Source: an uncultured Porphyromonas sp. (GTDB lineage Bacteria; Bacteroidota; Bacteroidia; Bacteroidales; Porphyromonadaceae). From it: a stretch of 5,143 nt of DNA. The stretch spans positions 1 to 5,143 of the forward strand of contig CAMCJO010000175.1 in NCBI GenBank assembly GCA_945875135.1, written 5' to 3'. Below the pieces are notes generated by a model. The model ran no database searches. It was given only the letters and a program-made list of their open reading frames with translations, and was not told the DNA's origin. Positions 1 through 5,103 of this stretch are shown piece by piece. The stretch's first letter is position 1, and each line of letters begins with the position of its first letter. Both the position numbers and the translations under genes were made by a program.

Positions 1-50
1 TCAACAAACGAACGGACGCACCGATGGTCTGAGTTCCATCGGTGCGTCCG
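1..50 (-). terminator. Rho-independent-type terminator of the minus-strand operon
   Basis: Positions 13-27 and 36-50 form a perfect 15-bp GC-rich inverted repeat with an 8-nt loop (28-35). Read on the minus strand, the stem is followed by a T-rich tail (12 down to 1: TTCGTTTGTTGA). On the plus strand the stem is followed by GTAGTGACAG, which is not T-rich, so termination of leftward transcription is the better reading. It is the first strong terminator-like structure after the aldolase gene, although a mobile element now separates the two. The T tract is interrupted by G and C, so efficiency cannot be judged from sequence. Confidence 0.75.
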
Positions 51-68
51 GTAGTGACAGCGATGATC

Positions 69-73
69 TATTT
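69..73. repeat. Left target-site duplication (TATTT)
   Basis: The TATTT directly left of the inverted terminus at 74 is repeated exactly at 249-253, directly right of the other terminus. A matching 5-bp pair abutting both ends of a perfect inverted repeat is the usual footprint of transposition. The duplication is short and AT-rich, so chance cannot be excluded from this pair alone. Confidence 0.65.
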
Positions 74-248
74 GAGACTGTTGCATAAAGGCGAATCGCT
101 GTGTTGCTTTCGGGATTCGGCTTCGGTTACATACGGAGGTATGCTCCCTTCAGACCTCATCCTCAGCGCCTTGCGCTTCATCCTTTCTGCAAAGTCTAGA
201 CAATCTTGTAAGCAAGATTGTGAGACTGTTGACTTTTGCAACAGTCTC
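74..248. mobile_element. MITE-like non-autonomous insertion element, 175 bp
   Basis: The ends are perfect 12-bp inverted repeats: GAGACTGTTGCA at 74-85 and its complement at 237-248. Allowing a one-base bulge at 86, pairing extends inward to 90 and 233. A TATTT duplication flanks both ends (69-73, 249-253). The interior has no credible transposase reading frame, so mobility would depend on an enzyme supplied elsewhere. Inside are several hairpins: 92-97 with 114-119, and a 9-bp stem at 200-208/213-221 with loop TAAG, extendable by 193-197/223-227. The first nine bases of the terminus recur at 222-230, so the right end also folds as a hairpin (222-230 with 240-248). The element lies between the aldolase stop codon and its presumed terminator. 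A small element with terminal repeats, a target duplication and no ORF fits the MITE definition; the parent insertion sequence family cannot be named from this window. Confidence 0.75.
200..221. repeat. Internal hairpin of the MITE-like element
   Basis: A 9-bp perfect inverted repeat (200-208 with 213-221) encloses a TAAG tetraloop. A further 5-bp pairing (193-197 with 223-227) extends it across a small bulge. Neither side is followed by a good T run, so I read it as structural DNA or RNA of the element and not as a terminator. Confidence 0.5.
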
Positions 249-253
249 TATTT
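249..253. repeat. Right target-site duplication (TATTT), overlapping the aldolase stop codon
   Basis: This is an exact copy of 69-73. Its last two bases (252-253) are part of the aldolase stop codon (252-254 on the minus strand, TAA), so the duplication reconstituted the stop codon when the element inserted. Confidence 0.65.
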
Positions 254-917
254 ACTTGCCTTGCTTGGCGACGCGCTCTTGGTCGGCGATGAAGGCGGCG
301 AGACCGCTATCGGTGAGCGGGTGCTTGAGCAGTCCGAGGATAGCCTTGAGCGGGCAGGTGGCTACGTCAGCACCGACGCGCATACAGTCGATGATGTGCT
401 GCGTGTGGCGGATGCTGGCGGCTAGGACCTGCGTATTAAAGCCGTAGGTCTCGAAGGTCTCTACGATGTCGGCGATGAGCGAGACACCGTCTGAGCTGAT
501 GTCGTCGAGACGACCCACAAAGGGAGAGACATAGGTAGCCCCCGCCTTAGCAGCTAGGACAGCCTGACCGAGGTTGAAGATGAGCGTACAGTTGGTCCGT
601 ATGCCCTCCTTGGTAAGCTGGCAGATGGTCTTGATACCATCTTGGGTGCAGGGTACCTTGACCACGATGTTCTTGTGTAGGGCAGCTAGTTCGCGTGCCT
701 CGGGGAGCATCTTATCGTAGGTGGTGCTGAGCACCTCGGCACTGACGTCGCCGTCTACGATATTGCAGATCTTGAGGTAGTGCTCACGGCAGGCTGCATC
801 GCCAGCGATGCCTTCCTTAGCCATCAGTGAGGGATTGGTTGTGACGCCATCGAGGACACCGAGTGCTTCGGCTGTGCGGATATCATCGAGATTGGCTGTA
901 TCGATAAAAAACTTCAT
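252..917 (-). CDS. fsa: Small transaldolase / fructose-6-phosphate aldolase (TalC/FsaA-type)
   Basis: This 221-residue protein is a single-domain class I aldolase of the TalC/FSA subfamily, a (beta/alpha)8 barrel that is usually about 215 residues. Visible motifs are the N-terminal FFIDTANLDDI with D6, GVTTNPS with N28, VSAEV with E61, VVKVP with the Schiff-base lysine K87, TNCTLIF with N109, SPFVGRLDD with F133, and AASIRHTQH near 167-174. Databases usually name such proteins fructose-6-phosphate aldolase. However, E61 and F133 sit where E. coli FsaA has Gln59 and Tyr131, and they match true transaldolases and Bacillus TalC. I therefore infer a transaldolase of the non-oxidative pentose phosphate branch (sedoheptulose-7-P plus glyceraldehyde-3-P to erythrose-4-P plus fructose-6-P). 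The start is supported because the conserved strand begins at residue 2. It lies 27 bp after the carbonic anhydrase gene, is probably cotranscribed with it, and its stop codon abuts a MITE-like insertion. Confidence 0.95.
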   Translation of the reverse strand: MKFFIDTANLDDIRTAEALGVLDGVTTNPSLMAKEGIAGDAACREHYLKICNIVDGDVSAEVLSTTYDKMLPEARELAALHKNIVVKVPCTQDGIKTICQLTKEGIRTNCTLIFNLGQAVLAAKAGATYVSPFVGRLDDISSDGVSLIADIVETFETYGFNTQVLAASIRHTQHIIDCMRVGADVATCPLKAILGLLKHPLTDSGLAAFIADQERVAKQGK

Positions 918-944
918 AAAGGGGTATATGTTGAAAGGTAAATT

Positions 945-1508
945 CTATTCGTGCGAACCCTCAGAGTATTTCTCAGGATTCATAAACCAGTCGGCATACA
1001 TGCCGTAGTCGTGTGCCGTGCGTTTATTGAGCGACTGGCTCTGCTCGGGAGGCACGTCCTTGATATACTTAGCGGGCGTGCCAGCATACATCGTGTAGGG
1101 CGGGATGATCGTATTGGCTAGGACGACCGCGCCAGCGGCTACGATAGCACCCTCACCGACCACTGCATTGTCCATGACGATGGCGCCCATGCCGATGAGC
1201 GCGTAGGCACCCACCTTGGCACCGTGCAGGATCACGTTGTGACCCAGTGAGGCGTAGTCGCCCACCTCGCATACGGAGCGCCCGTGGAGCGTGTGGAGCG
1301 TGCAGCCGTCTTGTATGTTGACATGGTTGCCAATGTGGATGCTATTGACATCGCCACGTACGACCGCGTTGAACCATATGCTGCACCCTTTGCCCATCAC
1401 CACATCACCGATGATGCGTGCACCCTCGGCGACGAAGGTGCCCTCCCCGAGCTGAGGCGTAAAGCCCCGCACGGGGATAAGGCTTCCTGCTGGATATTCG
1501 TATGCCAT
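945..1508 (-). CDS. Gamma-class carbonic anhydrase (left-handed beta-helix, hexapeptide repeat)
   Basis: This 187-residue cytoplasmic protein probably catalyses CO2 hydration to bicarbonate as a zinc or iron trimer. Hexapeptide repeats run from about residue 22 to 135 (for example IIGDVVMGKGCSIW, LIGMGAIV, VGEGAIVAAGAVV), followed by a C-terminal helix (about 154-175). The three metal-ligand histidines are H72 (TLHT), H90 and H95 (LGHNVILHG); R51, D53, Q66 and D67 match other conserved gamma-CA positions. It lacks the acidic proton-shuttle loop of Methanosarcina Cam, so it is CamH/YrdA/PaaY-like. Some proteins of this shape act as acyltransferases or are inactive, so activity is inferred. An upstream in-frame ATG at 1544 would add 12 residues and overlap the peptidase by 31 bp. 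I prefer ATG 1508 because it lies 5 bp after the peptidase TAA and puts the conserved VRGFTP motif near the N-terminus, as in Bacteroidales homologues. Translational coupling to the peptidase is likely. Confidence 0.92.
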   Translation of the reverse strand: MAYEYPAGSLIPVRGFTPQLGEGTFVAEGARIIGDVVMGKGCSIWFNAVVRGDVNSIHIGNHVNIQDGCTLHTLHGRSVCEVGDYASLGHNVILHGAKVGAYALIGMGAIVMDNAVVGEGAIVAAGAVVLANTIIPPYTMYAGTPAKYIKDVPPEQSQSLNKRTAHDYGMYADWFMNPEKYSEGSHE

Positions 1509-1513
1509 ACCGA

Positions 1514-3304
1514 TTAGAGGGGTAGGGTCTTGTTGCGTAGCCACTCAGCCTCATCAGGGGTGAGTAGGGGTGAGAGCTCTTGGTAAACATGCTCCTGATA
1601 GTCGTTGTACCAAGCGATCTCCTGGTCAGTTAGGAGTGACTTGTCTACGAGCGCATTGTCTAGGTAGCAGAGCGTCATCGTCTCAAAGCCGTAGAAGGTG
1701 CCGAACTCGGTCTGCTCCTTCTCGACCGTTAGGATCAAGTTCTCGATGCGTATACCATACTGGTCCGCACGATAGAGACCAGGCTCATTGCTGGTGAAAG
1801 TGTGCAGATGCATCGGGGTGGGATTATTGTCCGTGCGAATGTTTTGCGGACCCTCGTGTACATTCATAAAGACACCGACACCATGTCCCGTACCGTGACC
1901 ATAGGAGAGACCTCTATCCCAGAGCGCCTTGCGGGCTAGTATGTCTAGCTGGTTACCACGGGTACCCTTGGGGAAGCGTGCCGTGGCGATCGCTATGTGT
2001 CCCTTGAGGACTAGCGTGAAGTCTGTGCGCTGCTGGTCGGTGACAGGGCCGAGAGCTATCGTACGGGTAATATCCGTCGTACCATCTATATACTGTCCAC
2101 CGCTGTCTAGTAGGAGCATGCCTTCGGGCTCTAGCTTGTAGGCACTCTCGGGCGTAGCGGAGTAGTGCACGATAGCCCCGTGTCCCTTGTAGCCACAGAT
2201 GACACCAAAGCTGTCGCTGACGTAAAACTCCTGCTTCGCACGGAACTGCTGGAGCGTCTCGCCGGCCGTGTACTCGTCGACGTGCTCGCCCTTTTTCAGA
2301 GCCTGCTCGAGCCAGATGAAGAAGCGAGTCAAGGCGATACCGTCACGGTGCATAGCACGGTGGATGCCTGCGATCTCCGCTTCGTTCTTAATAGACTTGA
2401 GATGCGATATGACTGAGTCGCCCGTGATAACGGGACGTGCACCCAGCTCCTCACGGACACGCTGTGAAGTGCGCTTGGGGTCGACCATCACCTTGAGGTT
2501 GGCAGGCAGCTTGCTAAGGAAGTCATAGAAAGTCTCGTAGTCGCAAACCTCTACGCCCTCTCCATTGAGTATCTGGCGTAGCTCGGGGACTGTCTTCTCG
2601 GGCAGTGCAAAGAGATAAGCCTGCTTATTGTCGATGAAGCCGAAGGCGATGCCCACGGGATTGTAGGAGACATCGTTGCCCCTGATGTTAAAGCTCCAGC
2701 AGAGCTCATCGACCATCGTGATAGCTACCGCCTCGGCACCATAGCTCTGGTAAGCCTCGCGGATACGCTGCAGACGATCACGGGTACGCTCGCCTGAGAA
2801 CTTGACATCCTGCAGGTAGAACGTATTGGTCGGCACGCCTGGTCTGTCGCTCCACACCTCTTCGATGAGGTCATACTGGGAGACCAGCTTGATGCCGTGG
2901 TTTGCTAGTGACTGAGCGAGCGGTGCGTACTCGGCCATGGAGTAGCAGGCACCATCGACACCGACGACCGCTCCCTCGCTCAGGTGGGCAGAGAGATACT
3001 GCTCGACGGTAGGAGTGTCTGGGTCGTCGCCACGTTGTAGCGTCATCTCGCTACCTTGCAGCTCGTTGGTCGCCTGTAGGTAGTAGCGCGAGTCGGTCCA
3101 CATGAAGGCTTTGTCTAGCGTCACGAGTGCCGTGCCGGCAGAGCCTGTGAAGCCACTGATCCAGGTGCGCGACTTCCACCGCTCGGGGGTGTACTCGCTC
3201 AGATGAGCATCGCCACTAGGTATGATGTAAGCATCTATATGATGCGTGCGCATCGCTTGGCGGAGTGCCTCGATACGCTGATTGGTAGGATTGTTTGTTG
3301 GCAT
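1514..3304 (-). CDS. Three-domain aminopeptidase P (Xaa-Pro aminopeptidase, peptidase family M24B)
   Basis: This 596-residue metallopeptidase removes the N-terminal residue from peptides with proline in second position. It has the long architecture of human XPNPEP1 and not the two-domain E. coli PepP: creatinase-like N domain (about 8-145, with YIIPSGDAHLSEY and GFTGSAGTA), a second creatinase-like domain (about 160-310), the pita-bread M24 catalytic domain (about 312-530) and a C-terminal aminopeptidase P domain (about 535-596). All five dinuclear-metal ligands are present: D400 (LLLDSGGQY), D411 (GTTDITRT), H474 (GHGTGHGVG), E507 (NEPGLY) and E521 (GIRIENL). The catalytic histidines H380 (VHYSATPE) and H483 (NVHEGP) are also kept. 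Their spacing follows the human enzyme closely, so it should be active, probably with manganese. There is no signal peptide, so it is cytoplasmic and probably helps recycle proline peptides in a peptide-fermenting cell. It follows the DUF4301 gene by 51 bp without a strong promoter between, and an 11-bp direct repeat brackets its start codon. Confidence 0.96.
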   Translation of the reverse strand: MPTNNPTNQRIEALRQAMRTHHIDAYIIPSGDAHLSEYTPERWKSRTWISGFTGSAGTALVTLDKAFMWTDSRYYLQATNELQGSEMTLQRGDDPDTPTVEQYLSAHLSEGAVVGVDGACYSMAEYAPLAQSLANHGIKLVSQYDLIEEVWSDRPGVPTNTFYLQDVKFSGERTRDRLQRIREAYQSYGAEAVAITMVDELCWSFNIRGNDVSYNPVGIAFGFIDNKQAYLFALPEKTVPELRQILNGEGVEVCDYETFYDFLSKLPANLKVMVDPKRTSQRVREELGARPVITGDSVISHLKSIKNEAEIAGIHRAMHRDGIALTRFFIWLEQALKKGEHVDEYTAGETLQQFRAKQEFYVSDSFGVICGYKGHGAIVHYSATPESAYKLEPEGMLLLDSGGQYIDGTTDITRTIALGPVTDQQRTDFTLVLKGHIAIATARFPKGTRGNQLDILARKALWDRGLSYGHGTGHGVGVFMNVHEGPQNIRTDNNPTPMHLHTFTSNEPGLYRADQYGIRIENLILTVEKEQTEFGTFYGFETMTLCYLDNALVDKSLLTDQEIAWYNDYQEHVYQELSPLLTPDEAEWLRNKTLPL

Positions 3305-3321
3305 ATATATGATTGTTTGTT
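3289..3321. repeat. 11-bp direct repeat bracketing the aminopeptidase start codon
   Basis: GATTGTTTGTT occurs exactly at 3289-3299 and 3311-3321, a period of 22 bp. On the minus strand this gives AACAAACAATC once just upstream of the ATG (3304-3302) and once inside the codons that follow it, with ATATATATG between. The A-rich upstream copy could help initiation in an organism without Shine-Dalgarno sequences, or the pair could be a local duplication. No function is shown. Confidence 0.45.
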
Positions 3322-3355
3322 CTTTGAATCTATGGGTCTGTGTCTAGGTTTGGGT

Positions 3356-4918
3356 CTAGTCTGCTAGTGGCTGATGCTCCGGGCGGAGCAGGTCTAGGAC
3401 CGTCTTGACAGGGGTAAAGGTATCGCTCGGCACCTCGACGAAGATCGTGTTCCAGTCGTGCATAGCTCCATTCCAAAGTCCTGGATGCTCCAGCGCTTTG
3501 AGCGGACGCCCCTCGACGCTCTTCTCACTGATGAATGCGGTCTGTGGATTGACATACTTGTGCAGGTCAAAGGGGTTGCCCTCGTAGTCTCGTATGTAGC
3601 AGCAGAGGTCGACCGGGTTGAAGTGGGTTCCTTCGCGCATCATCTCAAGTGCCTCGGGGTTGTTCTTGTCCACCTGTACGCTCTCTAGGATCTGCAGCGA
3701 GGTGGTGCCGTCGGCTTCGCGTACTAGGTAGGGGCCACCGCCAGGCTCGCCCTCGTTGCGCACCATACCGCAGACTCGTATCGGGCGATTGAGCTTGCTC
3801 ATCAGCTTAGGTATCAGCTCCTCCTCGCTGAGTAACTCGGCGTGTGGGATCTGTATGCAGAGCGTCTCATCGAGGAAGGTCAAGATCTCCTCCGTCAGAG
3901 CCTTGCTCACCTTCGCGCGCTTGAGCTGCTGTAGATAGCCGAAGATGCGGTCACGTACTGCGAGGAGGATGCCGCCGAGGAGCTTTTTGTAGAGGACCGT
4001 ATTGCTCTTCAGATGGTCGGGCGTGACGTTGTCGATGTTTTTGATGAAAACAACGGAAGCGTCAAGGCGTCCGAGATTGCCTATGAGCGTGCCGTGCCCA
4101 CCGGGGCGGAGGAGCAACGTGCCATCAGCACGGCGAAAGGGCATGCCACGCTCTATATCTAGAGCGATCGTGTCGGTGCTAGACTCCTGGACACTATAGG
4201 TCACTTGGTAGCGACATCCGAAGAGATCCTCGAAGCTCTGGATGCGTCTATCCACGAGAGAGCGAAAAGCCTCTAGATGCTCTGGCGATACGGTGAAGTG
4301 TAGTCGTACACGTCCGTGTATGTCTTGCGCATAGAGTGCGCCCTCGACCATGTGCTCTTCGATAGGGGTGCGCTTGGTACCATTAGGGTAGTCGTGGAAG
4401 AGGAGCATCCCCTTGGGTAGCGAGCCGTAGCTCATGCCGTGCGTGTCGAGGAGGTTGTCGATGATGGTGCCGTACTGCTCGCTCTCGACCAACTTGCTCA
4501 TGGTGCGCCAATTGTTGCGCAGACAGGTCTCGCTCAGCTTCTCATAGAAGGCAAAAGACTCTAGATGATCCACAAACGTCTGCTGGTCAGGTGTCAAGTC
4601 ATCGTGCGAGATCTGCTGCTCCTTGGGGAGCCCGTAGAGTGCCTTAAACATACGACTCGCTGCTCCCGAGGCGGGGACAAACTTGATGACGTCGGTCTCC
4701 GGCTTCTGCAGGTAGTCGTGCCATAGGTCGAGGTACTGAACCATCTCGTCAGTAGCTAGGCGCACGATGCCTCGCTCGATCTTGGCCGAGTCAACGATAA
4801 CGAGGTAGGGCGTCCCCTCGACGAGTAGCTTGAGCTGTCGCTCCGCTTCGCTGTCGGAGATGCCCCGCTCAGCGAGGTAGCTGAGGTCTTCGGGGGTAAA
4901 TGCTGTGGTGTCGGACAT
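3356..4918 (-). CDS. DUF4301 family protein, possibly nucleotidyltransferase-like
   Basis: This 520-residue protein without signal peptide or membrane segments belongs to the uncharacterised Bacteroidetes family DUF4301, which I recognise by its characteristic blocks and usual length of about 500-520. The blocks are KFVPASGAASRMFK (79-92), LPKGMLLFHDYP (167-178), RTPIEEHMVEGALYA (183-197), HFTVSPEH (207-214), LLRPGGHGTLIGNL (269-282), VVFIKNIDNV (289-298), LNRPIRVCGMVRNEGEPGGG (376-395), THFNPVDL (431-438) and LWNGAMHDWNTIFVEVP (481-497). The glycine-rich N-terminal motif followed by PGGHG and a NIDN strand resembles UDP-sugar pyrophosphorylases (GT-A-like fold), so nucleotide-sugar binding is a reasonable inference, but no activity is known. 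It is the first gene after the promoter at 4950-4982 and therefore probably heads the operon. ATG 4918 is supported by the short leader from that promoter and by the family-like N-terminus (TPEDLSYLAERGIS). All blocks are intact, with no sign of decay. Confidence 0.9.
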   Translation of the reverse strand: MSDTTAFTPEDLSYLAERGISDSEAERQLKLLVEGTPYLVIVDSAKIERGIVRLATDEMVQYLDLWHDYLQKPETDVIKFVPASGAASRMFKALYGLPKEQQISHDDLTPDQQTFVDHLESFAFYEKLSETCLRNNWRTMSKLVESEQYGTIIDNLLDTHGMSYGSLPKGMLLFHDYPNGTKRTPIEEHMVEGALYAQDIHGRVRLHFTVSPEHLEAFRSLVDRRIQSFEDLFGCRYQVTYSVQESSTDTIALDIERGMPFRRADGTLLLRPGGHGTLIGNLGRLDASVVFIKNIDNVTPDHLKSNTVLYKKLLGGILLAVRDRIFGYLQQLKRAKVSKALTEEILTFLDETLCIQIPHAELLSEEELIPKLMSKLNRPIRVCGMVRNEGEPGGGPYLVREADGTTSLQILESVQVDKNNPEALEMMREGTHFNPVDLCCYIRDYEGNPFDLHKYVNPQTAFISEKSVEGRPLKALEHPGLWNGAMHDWNTIFVEVPSDTFTPVKTVLDLLRPEHQPLAD

Positions 4919-4949
4919 ACGCTGTAAGGTGTCAGAGTAATAGGTAGCT

Positions 4950-4982
4950 CAAAGATACGAAAAAGTAGCTAGAGGGTGGAAA
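4950..4982 (-). promoter_or_regulatory. Bacteroidetes-type sigma-ABfr promoter for the four-gene operon
   Basis: On the minus strand 4957-4950 reads TATCTTTG, an exact fit to the Bacteroidetes -7 consensus TAnnTTTG. Twenty-one bp upstream, 4982-4979 reads TTTC, one base off the -33 element TTTG. The predicted transcription start would be near 4943, giving a leader of about 25 nt to the ATG at 4918. The -33 side touches the large inverted repeat at 4982-5083, so anything binding or folding there could affect this promoter. The -7 box is convincing; the -33 box is weaker. Confidence 0.65.
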
Positions 4983-5085
4983 GAGGTTAGAGATTAGAAG
5001 TTAGGGATCGGAGGGATCTGAGCTAATCGGAGTAGATCGGAGGGATCGGATCTCTAATCTCTAACTTCTAATTTCTAACCTCTAG
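4982..5085. repeat. Heptamer-built inverted repeat (YYYCTAA / TTAGRRR) upstream of the operon
   Basis: Positions 4982-5004 pair with 5061-5083 at 22 of 23 positions, and the exception is a G-T pair on the plus strand. Counting G-T pairs and one mismatch, pairing extends inward to 5014 and 5051 (28 Watson-Crick, 4 G-T, 1 mismatch of 33). The right arm is five consecutive heptamers (5051-5085): TCTCTAA, TCTCTAA, CTTCTAA, TTTCTAA, CCTCTAG. The left arm has three matching units from 4987: TTAGAGA, TTAGAAG, TTAGGGA. The left arm is purine-rich and the right arm pyrimidine-rich. It sits between the leftward promoter and a possible rightward one. It could be a structured intergenic repeat family, a protein-binding array or a transcription-blocking hairpin; none of these is demonstrated. 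Confidence 0.8.
5006..5052. repeat. Direct repeat with clustered ATCGGA and GATC motifs in the loop of the inverted repeat
   Basis: The 13-bp sequence GATCGGAGGGATC occurs exactly at 5006-5018 and 5035-5047. ATCGGA occurs four times (5007, 5026, 5036, 5045) and GATC five times (5006, 5015, 5035, 5044, 5049) within 47 bp. This block forms the inner stem and loop of the larger heptameric inverted repeat. It contains no reading frame. Confidence 0.7.
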
Positions 5086-5103
5086 CACCTTTACATATCT
5101 TTA
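5072..5103 (+). promoter_or_regulatory. Possible divergent Bacteroidetes-type promoter reading rightward
   Basis: On the plus strand 5096-5103 reads TATCTTTA, seven of eight matches to TAnnTTTG, and 5072-5075 reads TTTC 20 bp upstream, close to the TTTG -33 element. This would drive a gene beyond the right edge; 5104-5143 contains no ATG start. With one mismatch in each box, and in AT-rich sequence, it is only a candidate. Confidence 0.25.

Noticed and set aside
200..221. Hairpin at 200-221 as the aldolase terminator
   Set aside because: The stem is not followed by a T run on the minus strand (CTAGACTTTGC) and belongs to the inserted element; the stem at 13-50 is a better terminator.
42..425. 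127-codon plus-strand open frame crossing the mobile element and the end of the aldolase gene
   Set aside because: It runs from outside the element through it and into antisense of a clear conserved gene. The translation shows no recognisable domain or transposase motif, so it is a chance frame.
933..940. TACCTTTC on the minus strand in the gap before the aldolase gene, one base off the -7 consensus TAnnTTTG
   Set aside because: There is no TTTG-like -33 element at 19-21 bp, and the predicted start would leave a leader of only about 10 nt. An internal promoter is possible but not supported.
3305..3355. Possible promoter or terminator in the 51-bp gap between the DUF4301 and aminopeptidase genes
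   Set aside because: The best -7-like sequence (TAGATTCA) has two mismatches, and there is no hairpin with a T tract. The gap is treated as an intra-operon spacer.
3405..4199. Several plus-strand frames of 60-76 codons opposite the DUF4301 gene
   Set aside because: All are antisense shadows of a high-GC conserved coding sequence, with no initiation context or recognisable product.
4982..5085. Reading the heptameric repeat as a CRISPR array or telomere-like array
   Set aside because: The units are 7 bp with no spacers and are arranged as a palindrome. The likeness of TTAGRRR to telomere repeats is superficial.
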